Origin: Novosphingobium sp.
Lineage (GTDB): Bacteria; Pseudomonadota; Alphaproteobacteria; Sphingomonadales; Sphingomonadaceae
DNA length: 64,000 bases
Direction of reading: 5' to 3'
NCBI GenBank assembly: GCA_024236235.1
Contig: JACKKV010000003.1
Coordinates: 69,501 to 133,500, forward strand
In this document: one piece after another, positions 34,535 through 44,367 of the stretch
How the letters are laid out: every line of letters starts with the position of its first letter
Numbering within the stretch: the first letter of the stretch is position 1
Notes under the pieces: generated by a model
What the model was told of the DNA's origin: nothing
The model's input: the letters and a program-made list of their open reading frames with translations, nothing else
Databases searched by the model: none
Translations under genes and position numbers: made by a program

Positions 34535-37315
34535 ATGAGCGCGTTGCGCATACCGGACCAGCGCGCCGTGATTGACCGGCGCAAGCTGGCGGAAGAAATC
34601 GCCGCTGCCGTCAGCGAAGATGGCAGCAAGGCGCGCCCGCGCGTACTGGCCGCATTGAAACAGGCGCTGGCCGGGGGCCGGGCAGAAATCGCCCGCCGCC
34701 TTGCCGAACATCCCGCAGCCGGGCACGCCTGTGCCAAGGCGCAGGCCTTTCTCACCGATCAGTTGATCCGCACCATCCACGATCATGTGACGAGCGAACT
34801 CTATCCGTCAGGCAACCGCTCCACGGGCGAACGTATCGCGATCATGGCTGTCGGCGGCTATGGCCGGGGCGAAATGGCGCCGCATTCGGACGTCGACATT
34901 GCCTTTCTGACGCCCGGCAAGCAGACCGCATGGTGCGAACAGGTGATTGAGGCGATCCTCTATTTCCTGTGGGATCTGCAACTTACCGTCGGCCATTCGA
35001 GCCGCTCGCTCAATGAGATGGTCAAGATGGCCAAGGCCGACCTCACCATTCGCACCGCCATGCTCGAAGGGCGCTACGTCTGGGGGGATCAGGATCTGTT
35101 CGAAGAGGCGGACCGCCGTTTCTTCGCTGAGGTGGTTGCAGGCACCGAACAGCAGTTCCTGACCGAAAAACTGGAAGAGCGCGATGTGCGCCACAAACGG
35201 CTGGGTGACAGCCGCTATGTCGTCGAACCCAATGTCAAGGAAGGCAAGGGCGGACTGCGCGATCTGCACACCCTCTACTGGATCGGCAAGTATATCTACA
35301 AGGTGCGCACCCCTGCCGAACTGGTCGATGTCGGCCTGCTCAGCGCCAATGAATATCGCGCTTTCCGCCGGGCGGAAAACTACTTCTGGGCGGTACGCTG
35401 CCATCTGCATACGATCACCGGGCGCGAGGAAGATCGGCTGACCTTCGACCTGCAGCGCGAAGTGGCCGCGCGCATGAATTTCACTGACCGGCCGGGCAAG
35501 AGCGCGGTCGAACGGTTCATGCAGTTCTTCTTCCTGCAGGCGAAGCGCGTCGGCAATCTCACCGCGGTTTTCCTCGATCAGCTCAATGAGCAGTTCGCCA
35601 GCAAGAAACCGCGCGGGCTGCTGGCCGGGTTCCGGGCAAAGCAACGCGTGGTGCGCGGGTTCACTGTGTTCGGCGGCAAGATCAAGGCCCCGTCGGACGA
35701 CTATTTCGCCAGGGATCCGGTGCGCCTGCTTGAACTCTTCGCACTGGCCGAAGAAGAAGGGCTGGACATTCACGCCTCGACCATGCGCATGGCCACGCGC
35801 GATGCGGGCAAGATCAATGGAACGATCCGGCGTGACAAGCGCGCGAACGAATTGTTCCTCAAGGTGCTGACCGGCCAGAACGATCCCGAAAAAGTACTGC
35901 GCTGGATGAACGAAGCGGGGGTGTTCGGCCGCTTTGTGCCCGACTTCGGCCGCGTTAACGCACAGATGCAGTTCGATATGTACCATCACTATACGGTGGA
36001 CGAACACACAATCCGCGCCATCGGGTTGCTCTCGCGCATTGAAAAGGGCGACGAGAAAGAAGCTCATCCGCGATCGAGCCGCCTCATTCACGAAGTCGCC
36101 TCGCGCCGGGTGTCCTATGTCGCGGTGCTGATGCACGACATCGCCAAGGGGCGCGGCGGCGATCATTCCGTGCTGGGCGCGGAACTGGCACTGCGGGTCT
36201 GCCCCCGGCTGGGGCTGAGCGAAAGCGAGAGCGAACTGGTCAGCTGGCTGGTGCGCCATCACCTGCTGATGAGCGCGACGGCCTTCAAGCGCGACCTGTC
36301 CGATCCCAAGACGATCGAGGATTTCGTGGGCACCGTGCAAGGGCTGGAACGCCTGCGCCAGCTCACGATCCTGACCGTGGTCGATATTCGCGCGGTCGGC
36401 CCCGGCATCTGGAACAGCTGGAAGGGTCAGCTGATCGGCGATCTCTATGACCGGGCCGAAGAACGGCTGCGGCTGGGCCACAAGGGGCAAGGCCGCGAAC
36501 AGCGCATCGCCGGCAAGAAGGCGGCGGTCGCCGCGCTGTTGGGCGAGAAATCCGCGCTCACGGGCAGCATCGGATCGATGCTCAACGACGCATACTGGAT
36601 TGCCGAGGCCGAAGACGTCATCGCGCTCAACCTTGTCCAGTTCCAGGCGGCGCAGGAGCTTTCCGATCCCCTCTCGATCCATTGCGAATATTACGCTGCG
36701 CGCGGAGCCACGCTGGTCACGATCATCGCCAACGACCATCCCGGCCTCTTTTTCCGCATCGCCGGTGGCATTCATCTGGCCGGCGGCAACATCATTGATG
36801 CGCGCATTCATACCGCCCGCAACGGCAAGGCCGTGGACAATTTCCTGGTGCAGGATCCGCTTGGCCGACCCTTCATGGAAGACGCCCAGCTGACGCGACT
36901 CAAGCAGTCGATCATCGATGCGCTGGCCAATCGTGTCGAACTGGTGCCGCAACTGGCCAAGCGCCCGCTGCCGCGCATGCGGGCGGATGCGTTCCATGTG
37001 CGCCCGCGCGTCGAATTCGATAACAAGGCGTCCGGCCATTACACAGTGATCGAGGTCAACGCACGCGATCGCCCGGCCCTGCTGAACCGGTTGAGCCGTG
37101 CCCTGTTCGAGGAAAACCTGATGATCCAGTCAGCCCACATCGCCACCTATGGCGAACGTGCGGCCGACACATTCTATGTTACTGACCTGCTGGGCCACAA
37201 GATTTCCCAGCCTGAACGGATGAAGAGCATCGAACGGCGGCTGCTTGCGGCAGCCAATGCGGCCGAAGACGTTGCCAGCCAGCAGCCCGGCGAAGTGCGC
37301 GAATTCACGATCTGA
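34535..37315 (+). CDS. glnD: [Protein-PII] uridylyltransferase / uridylyl-removing enzyme
   Basis: 926 residues, full length. Senses glutamine and modifies PII proteins. Domain order: nucleotidyltransferase with GGYGRGEMAPHSDVDIAFL near residue 108, PII-uridylyltransferase helices with KEGKGGLRDLHTL, HD domain with HHYTVDEHT and VLMHDIAKGRGGDH, then two ACT domains (about 720-800 and 830-900). The ATG at 34535 is used; a GTG nine bases upstream is possible. Confidence 0.97.
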   Translation: MSALRIPDQRAVIDRRKLAEEIAAAVSEDGSKARPRVLAALKQALAGGRAEIARRLAEHPAAGHACAKAQAFLTDQLIRTIHDHVTSELYPSGNRSTGERIAIMAVGGYGRGEMAPHSDVDIAFLTPGKQTAWCEQVIEAILYFLWDLQLTVGHSSRSLNEMVKMAKADLTIRTAMLEGRYVWGDQDLFEEADRRFFAEVVAGTEQQFLTEKLEERDVRHKRLGDSRYVVEPNVKEGKGGLRDLHTLYWIGKYIYKVRTPAELVDVGLLSANEYRAFRRAENYFWAVRCHLHTITGREEDRLTFDLQREVAARMNFTDRPGKSAVERFMQFFFLQAKRVGNLTAVFLDQLNEQFASKKPRGLLAGFRAKQRVVRGFTVFGGKIKAPSDDYFARDPVRLLELFALAEEEGLDIHASTMRMATRDAGKINGTIRRDKRANELFLKVLTGQNDPEKVLRWMNEAGVFGRFVPDFGRVNAQMQFDMYHHYTVDEHTIRAIGLLSRIEKGDEKEAHPRSSRLIHEVASRRVSYVAVLMHDIAKGRGGDHSVLGAELALRVCPRLGLSESESELVSWLVRHHLLMSATAFKRDLSDPKTIEDFVGTVQGLERLRQLTILTVVDIRAVGPGIWNSWKGQLIGDLYDRAEERLRLGHKGQGREQRIAGKKAAVAALLGEKSALTGSIGSMLNDAYWIAEAEDVIALNLVQFQAAQELSDPLSIHCEYYAARGATLVTIIANDHPGLFFRIAGGIHLAGGNIIDARIHTARNGKAVDNFLVQDPLGRPFMEDAQLTRLKQSIIDALANRVELVPQLAKRPLPRMRADAFHVRPRVEFDNKASGHYTVIEVNARDRPALLNRLSRALFEENLMIQSAHIATYGERAADTFYVTDLLGHKISQPERMKSIERRLLAAANAAEDVASQQPGEVREFTI

Positions 37316-37318
37316 GTA

Positions 37319-37984
37319 TCAGCCGGCGCGTTGCCCGAACAGCGCGCTGCCGATGCGCACATGCGTTGCCCCCAGCATGATCGCGGTCTCGAAATCGTTG
37401 CTCATCCCCATCGAACGACCAGCCATGCCGTGATCTGCGGCCAGTTTGTCAAGCAAGGCAAAGAAGGGGGCCGGTTCGATATCAAGCGGTGGTACGCACA
37501 TCAGCCCGGCAAGGGGAATGCCTGCGCCGCGCGCTGCGTCCAGCAGTTGCGGCAGCTCCGCAATCGCGCAGCCGCCCTTCTGCGGTTCCGCCCCGATATT
37601 GACCTGGACGAAGCATTCCACCTGCCGCCCCGTCCGGTCCATCGCCCTGGCGAGCGCAGTGACGAGCGAGGCGCGGTCAAGCGACTGGATGCTGTCGAAC
37701 AGCCGCACCGCTTCGTCGGCCTTGTTGGACTGGAGCTGGCCGACCAGATGCAGCGCAATGTCCGGACATTCTTCGCGCAGGGCGGCCCATTTGGCCGCGG
37801 CTTCCTGAACCCGGTTTTCACCGAAGATCCGCTGGCCCTGCGCAATCAGCGGGCGAATGGCCTCGGCAGGATGAGTCTTGCTGATTGCCACCAGCGCGAC
37901 ATCGGCGGAACGACGGCCCGCGATCTTCGCGGCCTGTGCGATGCGCTGGCGGATCTGTTCGAGCGGAGTGGCTGCACTTTCCAT
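37319..37984 (-). CDS. YggS family PLP-binding protein
   Basis: 221 residues. Single alpha/beta barrel; the PLP lysine is in LVAISKTHPAEAI near residue 32, with FGENRVQEA and later GMSNDFETAI phosphate-binding part. Family keeps vitamin B6 and amino acid pools in balance and has no known catalysis. Convergent with glnD and divergent from the TenI-like gene, whose start is only 22 bases away. Confidence 0.92.
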   Translation of the reverse strand: MESAATPLEQIRQRIAQAAKIAGRRSADVALVAISKTHPAEAIRPLIAQGQRIFGENRVQEAAAKWAALREECPDIALHLVGQLQSNKADEAVRLFDSIQSLDRASLVTALARAMDRTGRQVECFVQVNIGAEPQKGGCAIAELPQLLDAARGAGIPLAGLMCVPPLDIEPAPFFALLDKLAADHGMAGRSMGMSNDFETAIMLGATHVRIGSALFGQRAG

Positions 37985-38006
37985 CGCGCGCCGCTATAGC
38001 GATGCC

Positions 38007-38543
38007 ATGCGCCAGCGCCAGACCCTCCCGCAATTGTGGCTGCTCTCCGACCAGCGCAATCAGCATGTGATTGAACCGGCGCTGCGCTCTTTGAGGGTGC
38101 CGGCGGGATTCATCTTCCGCGATTATCATCTTTCCCCGCACGAAAGGGCAAAGCGCTTCGCCAGATTGCAGCGGATTTGCCGCCACAAGGGCCATGTCGC
38201 GATCGTTTCCACCGACAGGGCGACCGCCCGAAGGATGGGCGCGGACGGCGTCTATGGCGCGCCGCTTGCGCTCGGCCTTCGGAGGAACCGGATGGTGACG
38301 ATCGCCACTGCGCACTCGCTGCGCGAAATCGCACGGGCCAACCGCATGGGGGCGGATGCAATCATGCTTTCTGCGGTATTCCCGACCCGCTCCCACCCCG
38401 GAGGGCGCACGCTGGGCCCCTTGCGTTTCCGGCTGATGGCATGCCGCGCCGCTACGCCGGTCATCGCGCTTGGTGGCATGAACCCGCGCAATGCACGGCG
38501 CCTTAAGTGGAACCGCTGGGCGGCCATCGACGGCCTGAGCTGA
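38007..38543 (+). CDS. Divergent thiamine-phosphate synthase/TenI-like protein
   Basis: 178 residues. Retains the TMP-synthase frame: LWLLSD near the start, GADGVYG, ATAHSLREI, GADAIMLSAVFPT and VIALGGMNPRNA. But the substrate-phosphate and magnesium motif (usually VNDR) reads VSTDR, the histidine of GVHLGQ is Tyr, and the chain is short and strongly basic. It may be a non-catalytic or repurposed TenI-like barrel. Sits between yggS (divergent) and ftsK. No other thi genes nearby. Confidence 0.7.
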   Translation: MRQRQTLPQLWLLSDQRNQHVIEPALRSLRVPAGFIFRDYHLSPHERAKRFARLQRICRHKGHVAIVSTDRATARRMGADGVYGAPLALGLRRNRMVTIATAHSLREIARANRMGADAIMLSAVFPTRSHPGGRTLGPLRFRLMACRAATPVIALGGMNPRNARRLKWNRWAAIDGLS

Positions 38544-38568
38544 GTTTTCACGCCGGTCGCAGCCTTCC

Positions 38569-38597
38569 TTGACGCGGACTCCCGCCTCTGCGATTCT
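38569..38597 (+). promoter_or_regulatory. Putative sigma-70 promoter for ftsK
   Basis: TTGACG (38569) and GATTCT (38592) are 17 bases apart and end 27 bases before the ftsK ATG, giving a short leader. The -35 match is good and the -10 is partial. Confidence 0.4.
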
Positions 38598-38624
38598 ACC
38601 CCTGATCGCCACAGGGGAATGATG

Positions 38625-40955
38625 ATGGCCACACGCGCGATGGGCAAGGCGCCAAAGGCGGACTGGCGCGCGGCATTCCGCCGCTCGCTGCGCCGCGCCC
38701 TGCAACTGGGCGGCGCTGCGCTCCTGTTTGCCGCCATGCTGTTCCTTGGCCTGGCGTTGGCCAGCTATCACCAGACCGATCCGTCACCTTCCACCGCCGC
38801 TGGCGCGCAAGTGGCGAACTGGATGGGCCTGGGCGGCGCGTGGGTGGCCGAACGCTCACTTTTTCTGTTCGGTCCGGTGGCCGTGCTGCTGCTGCCGCTG
38901 CTTTACGCTTTTTCGCGCAAGCTCTGGCGTGACGCGGATGAAGAAGAAACCCCGCATGGCCTGCGCTGGTGGCGCGCCGTGGGGGTACTGCTGTTCGCGA
39001 TGGCCTTGATGGCAACGGTGCTCGCGCTGGGCTTTACCGGCCCCGGCGGATCATTGCCCGCATCGATGGGCGGAATCACCGGCCTGCTGGGCGCAAAGGC
39101 GATTCACGCCATCGCCGGTCTGCTGCCGCCTGCCGCGCAGGGCTGGACCATACTCGCCCTTGCCCTGATCGCGCTTGTCGCCGGGCTTGGCCTTGCCGGG
39201 CGCGTCTTCGCCTTCGACTGGGCGCAATTGCTGACCCTGCCCGCCATGCTGAAACGGCGACCTGCCGGGGTTGAAGACGGAGGAATCCCGTTCATTCCAA
39301 AGAAGGCCAAGCCGCAGCGAGAGGCGCGCGTCGCGCCACCGGCCGAAGCAGAATCACGTCGACCGCCTGAAATCACGGATCCGAGCCAGCCGCCAATGCC
39401 GGCCAGGCTCACTAGCAAGGCCCGTCAGGCTGACCTGTTCGACAATTACAAATTGCCGGAGATCGATCTGCTGGACGATCCCCCGCCAGCCCATGCGCCC
39501 AAGCTCGACAAACTCGGGCTTGAACGCAATGCGCGGCTGCTGGAAAACGTGCTCGACGATTTCAACGTGAAGGGCGAAATCACGGCGGTGCGCACCGGGC
39601 CGGTGGTCACCATGTACGAACTCGAACCGGCGCCCGGCATCAAGGCCAGCCGGGTGATTGGCCTGGCCGAAGACATCGCTCGCAACATGAGCGCGATCTC
39701 CGCGCGCGTCGCCTCGATCCCCGGCAAAACAGTGATGGGGATCGAGCTGCCCAACGCTGACCGGCAGACGGTTTCACTCAAGGAACTCGTCGCCTGCGAG
39801 GCCTTCGCTCATCACAAGGGCATGTTGCCGATCATCCTGGGCAAGGATATCGCGGGCGAACCGATCGTCGCCGATCTGGCGGCGATGCCTCACCTGCTGG
39901 TTGCGGGCACTACCGGCTCGGGCAAGTCGGTGGGGCTGAACTGCATTTTGCTGTCACTGCTCTATCGGCTGTCCCCGCGCGATTGCCGCCTGATCCTGAT
40001 TGACCCCAAGATTCTCGAACTCAAGAGCTATGACGATATTCCGCACCTGCTCTCCCCCGTGGTCACCGAACCGGCCAAGGCGGTCCGGGCGCTCAAATGG
40101 GCGGTCGAGGAGATGGAGCGGCGCTATCGCATGATGTCGAGCGTGGGCGCGCGCAATCTGTCCGGTTTTAACGAACGCGTGCGGACCGCGGCCGCCAAGG
40201 GCAAGCCGCTGGGCCGCCGGGTACAGATCGGATTCGATCCTGACACGGGCGAGGAATTGTTCGAGGAAGAGCAGCTCGATTACGAAGTGCTGCCGCAGAT
40301 CGTGCTGATCGTGGACGAGCTGGCCGACCTGATGGTCACCGTTGGCAAGGAAGTGGAAGTTCTGATCCAGCGACTTTCGCAAAAGAGCCGGGCGGCGGGC
40401 ATTCACCTCATCATGGCCACCCAGCGCCCGTCAGTCGATGTCATCACCGGTGTGATCAAGGCCAATCTGCCGACCCGGATCAGCTTCAAGGTGACCAGCC
40501 GGATCGACAGCCGGACAATCCTGGGCGAGCAGGGGGCCGAACAGCTGCTGGGCAAGGGTGACATGCTGTACAAGCCCAATACCGGCGCGCTGACCCGCGT
40601 GCATGGCCCCTTCGTGGCCGATGAAGAGGTGGAACGGGTGGCCGATCACTGGCGAATGCAGGGCAGCCCGGAATATGTCGATTCGGTCACGGAAGAGCCA
40701 GAGGATGGCGGATTCAACTTCGATGACGAACTGACTGCCAGCGACGATCCGAACGAGCGCAAATATCGCCAGGCCTGCCAGATCGTGTTCGAAAGCCAGA
40801 AAGCCTCGGCCAGCTGGCTCCAGCGCCAGTTGGGTGTCGGCTATAATACGGCCGCGAAATGGGTCGAACGGATGGAAGCGGATGGCCTGGTTGGCCCGGC
40901 CAATCATGTCGGCCGCCGCGAGATCTATCGCGATCGCGACGGCAACCCGCTGTAA
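38625..40955 (+). CDS. ftsK: DNA translocase FtsK
   Basis: 776 residues. Moves chromosome termini through the closing septum. About four N-terminal membrane helices (to ~195), a short linker, alpha-beta motor with Walker A GTTGSGKS (about 427-434) and Walker B IVLIVDELADLM (about 558-569), and a C-terminal gamma winged-helix (WLQRQLGVGYNTAAKWVERME) that reads KOPS. Three ATGs occur in a row from 38619; the third is best spaced from AGGGG. The linker is short compared with E. coli FtsK, as usual in alphaproteobacteria. Confidence 0.96.
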   Translation: MATRAMGKAPKADWRAAFRRSLRRALQLGGAALLFAAMLFLGLALASYHQTDPSPSTAAGAQVANWMGLGGAWVAERSLFLFGPVAVLLLPLLYAFSRKLWRDADEEETPHGLRWWRAVGVLLFAMALMATVLALGFTGPGGSLPASMGGITGLLGAKAIHAIAGLLPPAAQGWTILALALIALVAGLGLAGRVFAFDWAQLLTLPAMLKRRPAGVEDGGIPFIPKKAKPQREARVAPPAEAESRRPPEITDPSQPPMPARLTSKARQADLFDNYKLPEIDLLDDPPPAHAPKLDKLGLERNARLLENVLDDFNVKGEITAVRTGPVVTMYELEPAPGIKASRVIGLAEDIARNMSAISARVASIPGKTVMGIELPNADRQTVSLKELVACEAFAHHKGMLPIILGKDIAGEPIVADLAAMPHLLVAGTTGSGKSVGLNCILLSLLYRLSPRDCRLILIDPKILELKSYDDIPHLLSPVVTEPAKAVRALKWAVEEMERRYRMMSSVGARNLSGFNERVRTAAAKGKPLGRRVQIGFDPDTGEELFEEEQLDYEVLPQIVLIVDELADLMVTVGKEVEVLIQRLSQKSRAAGIHLIMATQRPSVDVITGVIKANLPTRISFKVTSRIDSRTILGEQGAEQLLGKGDMLYKPNTGALTRVHGPFVADEEVERVADHWRMQGSPEYVDSVTEEPEDGGFNFDDELTASDDPNERKYRQACQIVFESQKASASWLQRQLGVGYNTAAKWVERMEADGLVGPANHVGRREIYRDRDGNPL

Positions 40956-40967
40956 CCGGCGGGGCCG

Positions 40968-41996
40968 TCAGCTTTCCAGCAGGAGGCTGAAATCGCGCAT
41001 AAGGTGATTGCATTTGGCATTGGTCAGGGTGATTAGATCGTCCTTCTCGATGCCGGTCTTGCGGCGCAGCATCTTGTAAACCGATTCATGGCTTGAACTG
41101 GGCACACCCATCAGCGTTCCCAGCACTTCGGGGTCATGCGACAGCGAATAGTCGATCAGCATGTCGACATTCTGCGGCTGATAACCGAAACCCAGCAGCA
41201 CCAGCCGCTTGGCACCGGTTACCAGCGCGCGAATGTTTGTCAGCGCGCGCTGGTCGCGCATCACTTCGCCCGGAGTGCGTATCTGCATGGCCAGGTTCTG
41301 GATATTCCATGGCTGCTCCCTACCCCATTCAACATCGGCGTTCTCGCCACCCTGCCAGGGAAGACGGCCCACCGTGCCAAAGGGGTGAACGATGGTGAGG
41401 CGCTGCGCGACAAGACGCTGTGCCTCCTGCAGGCTCATTCCGAACGCGACCACCAGAACATGCGGGAGGAAATGTTCGACCGAACGATCGTAGTTGAAAT
41501 TGATGATCGCCAGATTTTCCAGACATTGTTCGACCCGCGAACGCGGAACACCCGCGGTAACCAGCAGTCCCAGCTGGTAGAGCCAGGTGTCCTCACCCTG
41601 AATCGGCAATTCACCCGGCGCGCGCGGCGCATCGCGCAGGATAGACTTGGCCTCTGCCTGACAAATGAAATGCGCAATGCCCAGCTTGCCGCATGCGGCG
41701 ACCAGCGGATCATTGTCATGCTGGTCAATGATCGCCTCGATCGAGGTGGCCAGTTTGCTGGCGATACGAATGCGTTCTGATGCCTGACGCAAGGCTTCTT
41801 CGCCCTTGCTCAGGCGTTGCGCCAGCTTGATGAGGTTCTGCAACAGAAACACACCGTCGCGCGTCTGCATTTCGGTGCCGATACGACTGAAATCGAAACT
41901 CTGGCTGATCCGGGCGAGCAATTCGGCATCGCTGGGAAATTGCAGTTCGCTGCTGGCACCGCCGCCGACGACGAACACGGTCTTGCTGCGGATCAT
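40968..41996 (-). CDS. Standalone SIR2-like domain protein (putative NAD-binding)
   Basis: 342 residues, not a known named gene. The pattern fits the SIR2-like (SIR2_2) fold: FVVGGGASSEL near residues 7-17 for the GAGAS nucleotide loop, IINFNYDRSVEH in the middle for the N-x-D region, LTIVHPFGTVG with the histidine expected in the active site, and LVLLGFGYQPQNVDML for the last Rossmann strand. No membrane, zinc or partner domain. Codon use and GC look lower than in neighbours. The ATG at 41996 follows GGGGGCAG. Convergent with ftsK; no companion gene. NAD hydrolysis, as in antiphage SIR2 proteins, is possible but unproven. Confidence 0.6.
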   Translation of the reverse strand: MIRSKTVFVVGGGASSELQFPSDAELLARISQSFDFSRIGTEMQTRDGVFLLQNLIKLAQRLSKGEEALRQASERIRIASKLATSIEAIIDQHDNDPLVAACGKLGIAHFICQAEAKSILRDAPRAPGELPIQGEDTWLYQLGLLVTAGVPRSRVEQCLENLAIINFNYDRSVEHFLPHVLVVAFGMSLQEAQRLVAQRLTIVHPFGTVGRLPWQGGENADVEWGREQPWNIQNLAMQIRTPGEVMRDQRALTNIRALVTGAKRLVLLGFGYQPQNVDMLIDYSLSHDPEVLGTLMGVPSSSHESVYKMLRRKTGIEKDDLITLTNAKCNHLMRDFSLLLES

Positions 41997-42067
41997 GATC
42001 GAACTGCCCCCTGGCCTGCATGGCGCCGCCAGCAACCCGGCGGTCAGTTCACCCTGCCTAGGCGCAT

Positions 42068-42089
42068 ATGGTTAACAATATTCAACCAT
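42068..42089. promoter_or_regulatory. Palindrome upstream of the SIR2-like gene
   Basis: ATGGTT and AACCAT flank ten AT-rich bases (AACAATATTC). It lies 72 bases upstream of the SIR2-like ATG and beyond the 3' end of the oligopeptidase gene. Suitable as an operator or promoter core. Confidence 0.4.
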
Positions 42090-42145
42090 AATGTGTCAAA
42101 CGACTGAAATAATCGGAAACTTGCCGGAAAGAGAGCCGTCCCTCC

Positions 42146-44284
42146 TCATAACCCCATCTGCCACAGAATGAAGGCGAATTCCTCCGCCGTTTCGCGCAGG
42201 CTTTCGAAGCGGCCGGACTTGCCGCCATGCCCCGCGCCCATGTTGGTCTTGAGCAAAAGTTCATTATCGTTGGTCTTCAACTCGCGCAGCCGGGCCACCC
42301 ATTTGGCCGGCTCCCAATAGGTCACGCGCGGATCGTTTAGCCCCGCCGTCACCAGCATCGGCGGATAATCCTGCGCGCGCACATTGTCATAGGGGCTGTA
42401 GGACCGGATCAGTTCGAACGCCGCCTTGTCAGCGATCGGATTGCCCCACTCGGGCCATTCCCCGGGAGTGAGCGGCAACGACGCATCCAGCATGGTGCTC
42501 AGCACATCGACGAAGGGCACATGCGCCACCACTGCGCCCCACAGGCCGGGGTCGGAATTGACCACCGCACCCATCAGTTCACCGCCTGCAGACCCCCCTG
42601 AAATGCTGATCCGGCCGGGCGCCGTATAGCCGCGTTCGACCAGCCCCTTTGCCACATCCACGAAATCGTTGAACGTGTTGGTCCGCCGTTCCAGCTTGCC
42701 CGCCTTGTACCAGGCCCGGCCCAGATCGTCGCCGCCCCGGATATGCGCGATGGCATAAGCAAAACCACGATCAACGAGGCTCAGCCGCGTGGTCGAAAAG
42801 CCTGGATCGATGGCAATGCCATAAGCACCATAGCCATAAAGATGGAGCGGGCCGTTCGCCGCCCGATCCTTGCGATACATGATGCTGACCGGGATCAGCG
42901 TGCCATCGCGCCCCGGAATTTCGAGCCGCTCAGTCGTGTAGAGCGATGCATCATAGCCGGAGGGGATCTGCTGCACCTTCAGCGTTTCGAGGCAGCGCTG
43001 TTCCACATCGTAATCATAGACCGTATTGGGGCTGACCATGCTGGCATAGGACAGGCGCAGGCGGTCCATTGCCCATTCGGGATTGTCGTCCAGCCCTGCA
43101 GTGTAGCTTTCTTCGGGAAAGGCAACTGGCTCAATCCGGCTGGGATCCTCGTAATAATGCAGTTCGATCCGGTCGAGGCCGCGCAGCCGCCCCTCGGTAA
43201 CGTAGTAATCGCGGAACAGCGACACCCCGGTCAGATAGAAATCGTCCGAACCGGCGATCAGCGTGGTCCAGTTGCCAGGATGGGAAAGGGGCGCGGTCGC
43301 CAGGCGGAAATTCTCGTGAGTGTCATTGGTGTGAACGAACAAGGTGCCGTCACGCTCATCCACGTCATATTCCACGCCCTTCTCTCGCGCGCGCACCAGC
43401 ACGGGCTGCGCCAGCGGGTCGGACGCGGGAATCATCCGCACCTCGCTGGTCTCATGATCGCCGCTGGAGATGAGCAACCATTGTTCATTGGCCGAAAGCG
43501 AGGCGCTGACCCGGAAGCCTTCGTCATCTTCGTGGTAGAGCTCGACATCCCCGGACACCGGCTGGCCCAGCCAGTGCAGCCGTGCATTGTCCGTGCGCCA
43601 CTGTTCATTGGCCAGCGAATAGACGATGCCTTTGTCACCCCCGACCCAGACCAGCGCCGAGAGTGTTCCCGGTATCTCGTCAGCCAACAGTTCGCCGGTC
43701 TGCAGATCCTTGATCCGCGCCGTGTAACGTTCTGAACCGTTGTCATCCACCGCATAGGCCAGCAGCTGCCCGTCCTGGCTGACCGAAAGTGCGCCGAGGC
43801 TGAAATATTCCTTGCCGCTGGCCAATGCCACTTCATCGAGGATCAGCTGGTCAGCGCTGCCATCAGCCGGCGCGCTGACCGGGCGGCGCCACCATTTCTT
43901 GTATTCCGCGCCTTCCTCAAACTCGATCCAGTAGAGGTAATCGCCGTCCTTTTGCGGCACCGATTTGTCTGCTTCCTTGATGCGCGCGCGCATTTCCCGA
44001 AACAGCGCATCCACCCGTGGTTCCTGCGCGGCCATGCGCGCCTCGAACCAGGCATTTTCGGCCTGCAGATGATCCAGCACATCCTGGTCATTGACCGTCG
44101 GGTAAGCGGGGTCGCGCAGCCAGGCGTAGGGATCATTGATGCGGATGCCGTGATGTTCGGTAACATGGTCGCGCTTTGCGGCGACTGGCGGGGAAGCGGG
44201 TTGATCGGTCATGAAATCCCTGGCTGATGCGGGCAGAGCGGCGTTCAGCAAGGCCAGCAGGGCAAGGCAGAACAGCTTTCTCAT
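42146..44284 (-). CDS. S9 family oligopeptidase (oligopeptidase B-like), exported
   Basis: 712 residues. A signal peptide (MRKLFCLALLALLNAALPASA) is followed by a seven-bladed propeller domain and an alpha/beta-hydrolase. Nucleophile serine in SGGSAGGELMGA (about 562), Asp in TAGLNDPRV (about 648), His in MGAGHGGKSGR (about 685). Cleaves peptides after basic or other residues, here in the periplasm. ATG 44284 is chosen because it begins the signal peptide and follows AAGGAAA. Divergent from an M24 aminopeptidase, so both may handle peptides. Confidence 0.93.
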   Translation of the reverse strand: MRKLFCLALLALLNAALPASARDFMTDQPASPPVAAKRDHVTEHHGIRINDPYAWLRDPAYPTVNDQDVLDHLQAENAWFEARMAAQEPRVDALFREMRARIKEADKSVPQKDGDYLYWIEFEEGAEYKKWWRRPVSAPADGSADQLILDEVALASGKEYFSLGALSVSQDGQLLAYAVDDNGSERYTARIKDLQTGELLADEIPGTLSALVWVGGDKGIVYSLANEQWRTDNARLHWLGQPVSGDVELYHEDDEGFRVSASLSANEQWLLISSGDHETSEVRMIPASDPLAQPVLVRAREKGVEYDVDERDGTLFVHTNDTHENFRLATAPLSHPGNWTTLIAGSDDFYLTGVSLFRDYYVTEGRLRGLDRIELHYYEDPSRIEPVAFPEESYTAGLDDNPEWAMDRLRLSYASMVSPNTVYDYDVEQRCLETLKVQQIPSGYDASLYTTERLEIPGRDGTLIPVSIMYRKDRAANGPLHLYGYGAYGIAIDPGFSTTRLSLVDRGFAYAIAHIRGGDDLGRAWYKAGKLERRTNTFNDFVDVAKGLVERGYTAPGRISISGGSAGGELMGAVVNSDPGLWGAVVAHVPFVDVLSTMLDASLPLTPGEWPEWGNPIADKAAFELIRSYSPYDNVRAQDYPPMLVTAGLNDPRVTYWEPAKWVARLRELKTNDNELLLKTNMGAGHGGKSGRFESLRETAEEFAFILWQMGL

Positions 44285-44367
44285 CCGGTTTCCTTGCGGC
44301 TGGCTGGCGAAACGCGCGCGCGGCCTTATGTTAGACCTGCCACTATTACCCGAAGGAGCCGGTCGCA

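Noticed and set aside
34808..37039. 743-residue open frame on the minus strand
   Set aside because: Antisense shadow of glnD, whose domains are complete; composition is His/Gln/Arg-rich without motifs.
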